From Methanobacteriota archaeon (GTDB lineage: Archaea; JACRDV01): DNA of 12,787 nucleotides. Location of the stretch: contig JACRDV010000113.1 in NCBI GenBank assembly GCA_024860865.1, forward strand, positions 1 through 12,787, read 5' to 3'. Both the position numbers and the translations under genes were made by a program. The first letter of the stretch is position 1. The number at the start of each line of letters is the position of its first letter. The notes beneath the pieces were generated by a model. The model was not told where the DNA came from, ran no database searches, and saw only the letters and a list, made by a program, of their open reading frames with translations. Below, piece by piece: positions 1 through 6,257 of the stretch.

Positions 1-97
1 GACCACAAAATATTTTATTAAACGCTCTTAAATACAATTGTTGTGGTTAATTTTTCTTATGCATATTTTATTTTCAGTTAGAATTTTTGTGGTAGAA

Positions 98-212
98 TTT
101 TTTGTCTGACTTAATTTAATTTGGACTGCATATAATTTATTTGCTCATGGAGGTGTTTCTATGCAAACCTGCATCCCCCATGAGCATTTTAGAAATTCTC
201 TCAGACAAAAAA
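98..212. repeat. Nested inverted repeats (three perfect stems)
   Basis: Three perfect inverted repeats are nested here. The outer one is 12 bp, TTTTTTGTCTGA (98-109) with TCAGACAAAAAA (201-212). The middle one is 9 bp, TGCTCATGG (142-150) with CCATGAGCA (178-186). The inner one is a 5-bp hairpin, ATGCA-AACC-TGCAT (161-174). No target-site duplication is visible outside the outer arms, so a small inverted-repeat element is not demonstrated. The inner and middle stems enclose the start signals of a candidate small ORF at 161. TTGTGGT also occurs at 41-47 and 87-93, with its complement at 2-8. Confidence 0.65.
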
Positions 213-298
213 GCATGCGCAAACTTGCATTGGTCCTGTCCATGAAACGGTTTTCTGCCATAGTGGACATCGGAAACCATCAAAACTCGCATCGTTAA
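161..298 (+). CDS. Candidate small protein (45 aa), unknown function
   Basis: An ATG is preceded by a textbook ribosome binding site, GGAGGTG at 149-155, five bases upstream. A TATA-like stretch (TTAATTTAAT near 111-120) would place transcription start near 142. The frame encodes 45 residues, is rich in basic residues and histidine, has one cysteine (C4), and has no clear membrane segment. It stops two bases before the stop of the convergent ATPase gene. The start codon lies in a 5-bp hairpin stem and the binding site overlaps a 9-bp stem, so translation could be controlled by RNA folding. I do not recognise the family. The strong initiation signals are the only positive evidence; it could be chance in a structured repeat. 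Confidence 0.35.
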   Translation: MQTCIPHEHFRNSLRQKSMRKLALVLSMKRFSAIVDIGNHQNSHR

Positions 299-300
299 CA

Positions 301-1803
301 CTACAAGTTGTTGCTGGATTTATTCAACAGCGACAAAAATGTTTCTACAGGTGCGATTAAGATGTCTTTCTCCAGCCCTACATCTTCTTTACTGAGAATT
401 ATGTATCTTTTAATTTGAGGGATTTTCAGCGCATCCCTGAAACTCACATTGCTCCGGTATTTCGTCTCGACCCCCACAAATGATTTGTTTAACCTCAACA
501 CACTGTCTATTTCTCTCCCGCGAGAATCATAATAAAACCACAGGAACGTTCTTACCTCTCGCATGGTGGGTACCTCTTGATTAAGTGCTAAATGAGAGCA
601 AACTATCCCCTCAACTATTTTGCTCAACGATTCCTCATCCTCCAGATTTTTAGTCACAACATCGTTCACGTCCCTTCCACTCAAAGAACTCTCAAGCGCA
701 CAGAATATGAAAGGGTCTTGGAAGTACACCTTCTTTTCCCCTTTGAATTTTATGTCTTTTTTATTGAAGTCGTAGGCATGAAGAACAGTCAAGATGAAAG
801 ATTCCTCCAATAAGTCCAAGTAGTCGATCGTTGTCACATGGGTTATCTCAATTTCCCTGGCAAGCTTTGAGAAACTGTACCTAGTTCCATACTTGTCTAT
901 TATCTCCTTCAATATCTGGCGTGCAAATGTTTCTTGTCTCCCCTGTTTTATCACATCGCCCAATACATTTCGAACGAGCGTTTCGGCCAGCGAGTAGTCA
1001 AGGAGTTCCCGCTTTCCAGCGAATGCTTTTTTTAAATAGGCATTGATGACTGCCGGAAAGCCTCCTGTCATCAAGTAGATCCTGAAAAGGTATTCCAATT
1101 CCTTCTTGAAAGGAATGATTGTATTCACCACACCGTACATTTCATTGACATCTGACTTCATGTCTATGCTGACCTTTTCCAATGCAGCTTTCAAACGTCT
1201 TAAGCCTTTTTGAAATTCTCGTGTTTTAGCGTGGCTTTGTATATAATTTACAGTTTGAAGGACAAATTCTCTAAAGCTCAAAGGTTTCAGGTAATACTCG
1301 TTTCTTTCTAACCCTCTCCCAGGGAGAAGCTCCCCTTTTTTACGCAAAGCCATTCCACTAGAACCCGTTGTTATAATCTTCGCTCTTCTTGTGATTCCTG
1401 AATCCCAGAGGTACTTCAGTTCGAGATTCCAGTCTTTTATAGTTGTTATTTCGTCTAGGAACATGTGAAGTTCTTCGGCCTCTCGATTAGTGTCCAAAAA
1501 ATAATTAATAGCATTCCTCATCTCCCTCCTAGAAGTGAAAAAATCTAGTGAAAGATAGAGGATACGTTTCGGGTTAAAACCTTTGCTGATTAGCTTGTTT
1601 ATCCACTCTTTCAGATACGTCGTCTTGCCAATCTGCCTACATCCTCTCATAACGTAGATGTTCTCCTTGCTTGTCCTGAATTCCCTTCTATCAAAGAAGA
1701 TCAAGCTTTCTTTTGCCTTTGGAAGATGTCTATCGTAAGGCGTGAATTCCTTGCCGTACTTCCACCAAGGATTTTGGTTGATTATTTCGCTAATTTTTAC
1801 CAT
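301..1803 (-). CDS. AAA family ATPase with DUF4143-type C-terminal domain
   Basis: This 500-residue protein has the layout of the large archaeal AAA_14/DUF4143 ATPase family. Walker A is GCRQIGKT (54-61), Walker B is HMFLDE (113-118), and a sensor-like TTGSS is at 145-149, followed by a conserved ELLPGRG turn (158-164). Residues near 300-370 look like the winged-helix part of DUF4143. The C-terminus has a PD-(D/E)XK-like arrangement, with E431, D433, E446 and K448 in GREID and VETKY, which may be a degenerate nuclease fold. The family is common in archaea, often beside mobile genes, and its substrate is mostly unknown. The ATG at 1803 has no ribosome binding site, but an AT-rich TATA-like tract lies about 27 bases upstream, so a leaderless transcript is likely. 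Composition seems less AT-rich than the sulfur operon, compatible with horizontal transfer. Confidence 0.9.
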   Translation of the reverse strand: MVKISEIINQNPWWKYGKEFTPYDRHLPKAKESLIFFDRREFRTSKENIYVMRGCRQIGKTTYLKEWINKLISKGFNPKRILYLSLDFFTSRREMRNAINYFLDTNREAEELHMFLDEITTIKDWNLELKYLWDSGITRRAKIITTGSSGMALRKKGELLPGRGLERNEYYLKPLSFREFVLQTVNYIQSHAKTREFQKGLRRLKAALEKVSIDMKSDVNEMYGVVNTIIPFKKELEYLFRIYLMTGGFPAVINAYLKKAFAGKRELLDYSLAETLVRNVLGDVIKQGRQETFARQILKEIIDKYGTRYSFSKLAREIEITHVTTIDYLDLLEESFILTVLHAYDFNKKDIKFKGEKKVYFQDPFIFCALESSLSGRDVNDVVTKNLEDEESLSKIVEGIVCSHLALNQEVPTMREVRTFLWFYYDSRGREIDSVLRLNKSFVGVETKYRSNVSFRDALKIPQIKRYIILSKEDVGLEKDILIAPVETFLSLLNKSSNNL

Positions 1804-1823
1804 ATTTAGTTAATTCACTATCC

Positions 1824-1840
1824 AAATTTTTAAATTTTTC
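1824..1840 (-). promoter_or_regulatory. TATA-like promoter of the AAA ATPase gene
   Basis: On the minus strand the sequence reads AAAAATTTAAAAATTT, centred about 27-30 bases before the ATG at 1803, the spacing expected for a leaderless archaeal transcript. Two near-identical decamers flank it, TTTGGATAGT (1817-1826) and TTTAGATAGT (1849-1858), 32 bases apart start to start. They could be operator half-sites. Confidence 0.45.
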
Positions 1841-2068
1841 GATAATCTACTATCTAAAATCTCCAACAACAAACTTGTACCTAACGAAAAATATACGAAG
1901 AAGCTGAAGCCAAAATTCCTGTAGCCGTTGAAAGACGATTTGAACAGAGGAGATACGGGAGTTTCTGCCTCTTTCTATAGCACCTTTTTATCCACAATTT
2001 TTTCATAAATAATTTTTTCCAGTTTTTACTTTTTATATTTTTGCAGTATAAAATTCTATTTTGGAAGT

Positions 2069-2878
2069 TTAAATCAAGAGTTTATTCATACTTCCGCTCA
2101 CATAACCCTCAAGGTCTAAAGTAACAAAAAGAAAACCAATTTTCCTGAAGTGTTCTATTATTTGCAGTGTAAAGCTAAGAAGTATTGGAAAATCATCCTT
2201 TGGCACTTCAATTCGAGCTATTTTATCACTATGATATCTCACTCTGACCTGTTTAATTCCCAAATTCCGGATGAAGTTCTCTGCTGAATTTATCATATCA
2301 AGTTTTTCTTGCGTTATCTTTTCATAATAGGGTACTCTAGAAGCAAGACATGCCATCGATGGTTTGTTCCAATTGCTTAAACCAAAAAACCTTGCTAATT
2401 CTCGAGCTTCTTCTTTATTTATCTCAGCTAACGCCAATGGACTTACAACCCCATTTTTTCTTGCAGCAATTATTCCTGGCCTATGGTCAGAAAGATCAGA
2501 AGCATTAGTTCCATCCAAAATAGCGTGAGCGCCTTCTTTAGCAGCGATTTCTTTTAGTTTAGCAAATAATTCTGTCTTGCAATAGTAGCACCTGTCAGCT
2601 GGATTAGAGCTGAAATTTTCATTTTCTAATTCCGAAGTATGTATTAACATATGATTTATGCCAATTTCTTTCGCCATTTGCTCAGCAATTTTCACTTCAA
2701 TATCCGGATAAGTGGGAGAAACAGCAGTAACAGCTATAGCATCGCCTTCTAAAGCCTCATGTGCAAGTTTCGCAACCAAACTGCTATCAACACCACCTGA
2801 AAAAGCTATTATTACTTTTTTTGCGTTTCTTATGATTTTTTTAGCTTCTTCAGCTTTTGATAATATATTATTGCTCAT
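2069..2878 (-). CDS. larE: LarE-type ATP-dependent sulfur transferase (PP-loop)
   Basis: LarE activates its substrate's carboxylate with ATP and inserts sulfur. In the known pathway it makes the nickel-pincer cofactor of lactate racemase; archaeal homologues may serve other enzymes. The 269-residue protein has the PP-loop SGGVDSS at 27-33, the LarE signature NPADRCYYCK (92-101), the PSMACLASRVPY segment (173-184), and the C-terminal DLEGYVSGSMN. Cysteines C97, C100 and C177 match the three-cysteine pattern of [4Fe-4S]-dependent LarE, rather than the single-cysteine sacrificial enzyme of Lactiplantibacillus. The ATG at 2878 was chosen because AGGTTGA precedes it and it clears the upstream gene, which ends at 2889; the frame is open to 2944. 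It is last in a three-gene operon with a cysteine desulfurase. No larB or larC is seen in the window, so the target is unknown. Confidence 0.9.
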   Translation of the reverse strand: MSNNILSKAEEAKKIIRNAKKVIIAFSGGVDSSLVAKLAHEALEGDAIAVTAVSPTYPDIEVKIAEQMAKEIGINHMLIHTSELENENFSSNPADRCYYCKTELFAKLKEIAAKEGAHAILDGTNASDLSDHRPGIIAARKNGVVSPLALAEINKEEARELARFFGLSNWNKPSMACLASRVPYYEKITQEKLDMINSAENFIRNLGIKQVRVRYHSDKIARIEVPKDDFPILLSFTLQIIEHFRKIGFLFVTLDLEGYVSGSMNKLLI

Positions 2879-2888
2879 AACATTCAAC

Positions 2889-3851
2889 CTAGGCTGGCAA
2901 TGGTTTGGTGAGTAACCTGGCAATGTAAAACCCATTTGTAGCAATTTTTTTAACTTCCAATATTATTTCTGGACATTCTTTCTCAAATTTTTTGAATTCG
3001 TTAATTAGTTCTTGGTATTTATTAATTGCAATTTTAGCTAATTCTTTATCAGCGTTCTTAAAAGCATCGAAAGCATCCGAGATAATTTCTAAAGAAAGTT
3101 TATGGACTCTAGATAGTTGCTCTGGCATTTTTTTATCTTTAACCAGAACAATAAGCGAGTTGAATCCATCTAGCATCCTTGAAATATCTAAGGATAAACC
3201 GAGGAGAATTAAACCAAAAGTTGCATCTTCTTTTCTTTCAGTATTTATAATAAAATTTATAGCGTTTTTATTTGCTTCTTTAAGTTCAACCTGCAGATCT
3301 TGTGCAATTTTCCCATCAAACATATTTTTGTACGTCTCAATAAATTTTGAGAAAATTCCATTTAATTTATTAAATCCCTCCTCAAATATTGGTCTTGTTG
3401 GGAGATTTCTTATTTTTTGAAAAATCATATAACCGGTTATTTGTTCAGCAGACTTTGTTGGAGCTGATAAAGGATCTGGCGGCCCCTCAAGTAAAATAGG
3501 GCAAACTTTAGTCATACAATCTTCGCAGCTTCCGGATGCGCAATCCGCGCCAGAATTCCTGCAATATGTGCAAATGGTAGCAGGCCATATCACTTTTGAA
3601 ACTAATCTTATAGTTTCTTGAGCATCTTCTTTGTCCCTAGCTCTCCTCACATTTATTTTTCCATTCTGGAATAGTATTATAGTTTTTTCATCGTAATCGA
3701 TTTTTGCCATTCCTAATCGCTGAGAACAACGAACCGAATCAAAAAGCGGGTTATCCTCCAAGAAGGTGCAAAGCACAGAAGGATCAAAAAATCTATACTT
3801 ATATCTAGTATCAAATTTATATTCAGGCAATCGAACTATTGCTTCGGCCAT
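2889..3851 (-). CDS. Unrecognised cysteine-rich protein with TBP-like segment and helical C-terminus
   Basis: I do not recognise a named family. In the 320-residue form, residues 1-90 contain a stretch (57-88: TIILFQNGK, then ARDKEDAQETI) that resembles one half of the TATA-binding-protein fold. Six cysteines follow at 94, 97, 104, 109, 112 and 117, as CxxC-x6-C-x4-CxxC-x4-C, which suggests an Fe-S cluster or zinc site. Residues 150-320 look mostly helical. The ATG at 3851 has AGGTGG eight bases upstream and begins exactly at the conserved-looking part; the frame stays open to a TTG at 3929. The gene lies between a cysteine desulfurase and LarE on the same strand, 10 bases from larE. A role in sulfur or cluster transfer is inferred from context only. 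The TBP resemblance may be structural rather than a sign of DNA binding. Confidence 0.8.
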   Translation of the reverse strand: MAEAIVRLPEYKFDTRYKYRFFDPSVLCTFLEDNPLFDSVRCSQRLGMAKIDYDEKTIILFQNGKINVRRARDKEDAQETIRLVSKVIWPATICTYCRNSGADCASGSCEDCMTKVCPILLEGPPDPLSAPTKSAEQITGYMIFQKIRNLPTRPIFEEGFNKLNGIFSKFIETYKNMFDGKIAQDLQVELKEANKNAINFIINTERKEDATFGLILLGLSLDISRMLDGFNSLIVLVKDKKMPEQLSRVHKLSLEIISDAFDAFKNADKELAKIAINKYQELINEFKKFEKECPEIILEVKKIATNGFYIARLLTKPLPA

Positions 3852-3980
3852 TATTTTTCCACCTTCAGAAATACAAGGATAAAAATAAGCAATTCCTTTT
3901 TCAGTAACAACTTTAGTTTTGGCTTCCAATCCAATACCACTTAATAATTTTTAATTTGTTAATTGCAAAATTATTATCAA

Positions 3981-5186
3981 TCAAATTTTAGATATTTCTT
4001 TAATTGCGTCAATAAATTTTTTAACCTCTTCTATTGTGTTATAAATATATAACGAGGCTCTAGCAGTTCCATTAGGTCTTTTTAAAATTTCTTTCATCAA
4101 GGGTAAGGCACAATGATGCCCCGAACGAATCATTATATTAGCTATATTGTCCAAAACTAAAGCCACATCGTGGGGATTAAGATTAGGAATATTAAATGAA
4201 ATTATTCCAACTTTATTTTCTGCTGGCCCATAAACTTCTACATTATCTATCTCGCTTAATCCCTTGAAAGCCAAGTTTGAAAGCTTGTTTTCATGCTCCA
4301 GCACATTTTCCATACCAATTTTTGTCAAATAATCTACTGCAGCACCTAATCCGATTGCAGGCGCTATAGGAGGCGTACCCGCTTCAAATCGCTCTGGAGA
4401 GCGAGTTAATTTATAACTATCAATAGAAACATCCTCTATCGTACCGCCTCCGAAAGTGAAAGGTTCAACATCGTTTAGGTGTTCTTCTTTAATATAAAGA
4501 ACTCCAACTCCAGTTGGACCAAGCATTTTATGTCCTGACAAAGCCATGAAATCGCAATCCATTTTTTTAACATTTATTGGGATATGTGGAACTGACTGTG
4601 CCCCATCGATTAAACATAGCGCTCCAAAATTGTGGGAAATTTTTATCATTTCCTCCACTGGAACAACATTTCCCAAGACATTAGATACATGTGTTACAGC
4701 AACTAACTTCGTTTTATTTGAGATTAATTTTTCAAAATCAGCTATTTCTATTGTTCCATCTGGTTTAGGTTTCAATAACTTTATAATAAAACCTTTTTTT
4801 CTTAACCTTAACCAAGGAATAAAATTTGAATGATGCTCTAAATAAGTAGTTATAATTTCATTGCGATTGCGATTATCTAGTTCAATAGAATTTGCGATAA
4901 AGTTAATTGATTCAGTAGTATTTTTTGTAAATATTATTTCTCTCTCAGAATTCGCGCCGATAAAATCAGCTACTTTAAAATGGGCCAATTCATATTTTTC
5001 GCTCGCTTCCTGAGAAAGACGATGCACGCCTCTATGAACATTTGCTCGGTACTCTAGATAATACCTGCTTATTTCCTCTATAACTTGCCTCGGAGTTAAA
5101 CTAGAGGCAGCGCTGTCCATGTAAATAACTTTTGAAACTATTGGAAAATCTTCTCGCAGTTTTTCAAAGTCTAATTTTATCACCAA
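3981..5186 (-). CDS. sufS: Cysteine desulfurase, SufS/CsdA type
   Basis: This is a PLP-dependent class V aminotransferase-fold enzyme that removes sulfur from cysteine as a persulfide for Fe-S clusters, thio-cofactors or tRNA. The 401-residue length is normal for SufS. Visible landmarks are TYLEHHSN (114-121), LIDGAQ with PLP-contacting D194, SGHKMLGPTG with the PLP lysine K220, RFEAGTP (266-272), and the catalytic-cysteine loop RSGHHCA with C359. The start is a TTG (5186) or the adjacent GTG (5183); no good ribosome binding site is seen, and an AGATATATCT stretch about 30 bases upstream may be a TATA box for a leaderless message. It heads an operon with the cysteine-rich protein and LarE. 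No SufE, IscU or SufBC is in the window, so sulfur may be delivered directly to the operon partners. Confidence 0.95.
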   Translation of the reverse strand: MVIKLDFEKLREDFPIVSKVIYMDSAASSLTPRQVIEEISRYYLEYRANVHRGVHRLSQEASEKYELAHFKVADFIGANSEREIIFTKNTTESINFIANSIELDNRNRNEIITTYLEHHSNFIPWLRLRKKGFIIKLLKPKPDGTIEIADFEKLISNKTKLVAVTHVSNVLGNVVPVEEMIKISHNFGALCLIDGAQSVPHIPINVKKMDCDFMALSGHKMLGPTGVGVLYIKEEHLNDVEPFTFGGGTIEDVSIDSYKLTRSPERFEAGTPPIAPAIGLGAAVDYLTKIGMENVLEHENKLSNLAFKGLSEIDNVEVYGPAENKVGIISFNIPNLNPHDVALVLDNIANIMIRSGHHCALPLMKEILKRPNGTARASLYIYNTIEEVKKFIDAIKEISKI

Positions 5187-5255
5187 AACTTTTAATTCGT
5201 AATTTCTACATTTGAGATATATCTATGTTTATGGGTAAACAAATCTTCCATCGGT

Positions 5256-5303
5256 AAATTTAAATTTGCTCTCATTTAAATCAAAAAATAGATTTCGAGG
5301 TGA
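5256..5303 (+). promoter_or_regulatory. TATA-like box and ribosome binding site of moaE
   Basis: AAATTTAAATTT at 5256-5267 is a TATA-like element that would place transcription start near 5287. A strong ribosome binding site GAGGTGA lies at 5297-5303, four bases before the ATG at 5308. This pair fixes the moaE start there and argues against an upstream in-frame TTG at 5266. The same short region carries the divergent promoter of the sulfur operon. Confidence 0.55.
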
Positions 5304-5307
5304 AACT

Positions 5308-5733
5308 ATGGAAAAAAAAGGGATTGCTGAAAAATTACCCTCCATTGACTCTATTTTTGCTGATATTATCTCGAAGCCAAAAAGCAAAGAAGCTGGCTGT
5401 GCAGCAATTTTTATTGGATTTGTCAGAGGAAAAACAGAGAAGGGAAGTTCTGTAGAACGTCTTTATTTTGAGTCCTATGAGAAAAAGGCCTTAGAAGCTT
5501 TTGACTCAATAATACAGTCTCTTGAAAATAAAGAGGGAATTGTTGATGTAAGAATTTACCATAGAATTGGTGACTTAAAGGTTGGAGACCCGATTGTAAT
5601 CATAAGCGTTGCTGGTGGACACAGAGAACAAGTTTTTCCGGTGTTAGCTGAAGCAGTTGAACGAATGAAAAGCGAGGCTACTATTTGGAAGAAAGAATTT
5701 ACAGCTGGCGAGAGTTATTGGGTTAAGCACTAG
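5308..5733 (+). CDS. moaE: Molybdopterin synthase catalytic (large) subunit MoaE
   Basis: MoaE converts cyclic pyranopterin monophosphate to molybdopterin, using sulfur carried by the thiocarboxylate of MoaD. The 141-residue protein shows the family core: AIFIGFVRG (33-41) with R40, the HRIGDLKVGDP segment (85-95), GGHRE (103-107) with H105 and R106, and KSEATIWKKE (121-130). K121 and K128 have the spacing of the catalytic lysines K119 and K126 of the E. coli enzyme. The GESYWVKH end is also typical. It is divergent from the sufS-larE operon across a short shared promoter region, which fits a common theme of sulfur-containing cofactors. No moaD, moaA or moaC is in the window. The gene stands alone and is followed by T-rich DNA and a convergent pseudogene. 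Confidence 0.95.
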   Translation: MEKKGIAEKLPSIDSIFADIISKPKSKEAGCAAIFIGFVRGKTEKGSSVERLYFESYEKKALEAFDSIIQSLENKEGIVDVRIYHRIGDLKVGDPIVIISVAGGHREQVFPVLAEAVERMKSEATIWKKEFTAGESYWVKH

Positions 5734-5738
5734 CTTTT

Positions 5739-5793
5739 GTAATTTTATAAAACAATTTTTAAAAACAACTTTTTTCTAATTTTTAAGAAAAAG
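5739..5793. terminator. T-rich/A-rich convergent termination region
   Basis: The 72 bases between the stops of convergent moaE and the XRE-CBS pseudogene are almost pure A and T, with runs of five or six T on the plus strand and matching runs on the minus strand. Archaeal RNA polymerase terminates at oligo-T tracts, so this stretch could end transcription from both sides. No strong hairpin is seen. Confidence 0.4.
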
Positions 5794-5805
5794 TCTTGAA
5801 GAAGG

Positions 5806-6107
5806 TTAAATATGAGAAATAGCATTTTTTTGCATCAATCGCGCAACTTTAACAACAGTATCATCCGGGCCAACATAGATAACTGGGCTGCTCATTAGTT
5901 CCTCGACTTTGCGTTTTTTCTCAACTTGAACTTGCTTGAGCGCATCCAATATTTTTTTAAATGTAGAAAGTCTTGGATCAAGCGTGCCTGTTTCTATCCG
6001 CGCAATTAAGACTGACTTACACCTGCTCGTCTTGCTAATTCAGTTTGAGTTATATTTGCTTGTCTTCTTAATCGTTTAATTTCTTCTTGGTCAAATTCTT
6101 CGGCCAA
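5806..6107 (-). pseudogene. Decayed XRE-family regulator with truncated CBS domain (frameshift)
   Basis: Read on the minus strand from a TTG at 6107, the frame gives a helix-turn-helix of the Cro/C1 type (EEIKRLRRQANITQTELARR, then AGVSQS) and hits TAA at 6008-6006. Adding one base there restores the family sequence: IARIETGTLDPRLSTFKKIL, an EKKRKVEELMSSPVIYVGPD linker, and the start of a CBS domain (DDTVVKVARLMQKNAISHI). This ends in a stop after about 20 CBS residues, where intact relatives (COG3620-like XRE-CBS proteins) carry two full CBS motifs. So there are two lesions, a 1-base deletion near 6007 and a 3' truncation. TAATGA stops lie just upstream of the frame, and GAGATGAG precedes the TTG. 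It may have regulated the divergent metE gene. A sequencing error could explain the frameshift but not the truncation. Confidence 0.8.
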
Positions 6108-6160
6108 TTTCTCATCTCATTAATTTTTATTACTCCTAGTCATATTTTATGAGAAAAAGG

Positions 6161-6191
6161 ATATATAATAGTAATTTCTTCTAAAATTACT
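6161..6191 (+). promoter_or_regulatory. TATA box followed by perfect 8-bp inverted repeat (operator-like)
   Basis: ATATATAATA (6161-6170) looks like a TATA box for metE. Overlapping its end is a perfect inverted repeat, AGTAATTT (6170-6177) and AAATTACT (6184-6191), separated by CTTCTA. That lies between the TATA box and the expected start site near 6190, where an archaeal repressor would block initiation. A further half-site ATTACT lies at 6129-6134 toward the decayed XRE regulator. A second, weaker TATA-like sequence near 6196-6206 means the real promoter is not certain. Confidence 0.5.
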
Positions 6192-6257
6192 CTCACGTAT
6201 AATTTAATGTTTTATTTATTAAAACTTTATTGGTTCAGAAAGCCATGGAGGGTTAAA

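Noticed and set aside
1-93. Three TTGTGGT boxes as an operator or insertion-sequence end
   Set aside because: The copies are only seven bases long in AT-rich DNA, with irregular spacing and no gene that clearly uses them.
1861-2068. Possible remnant coding stretch on the plus strand (YEEAEAKIPVAVERRFEQRR)
   Set aside because: It is too short, lacks a start, and could not be matched to a family.
2712-3420. Plus-strand frames opposite larE and the cysteine-rich gene
   Set aside because: They are antisense shadows of AT-rich coding sequence, with serine- and phenylalanine-rich translations and no family content.
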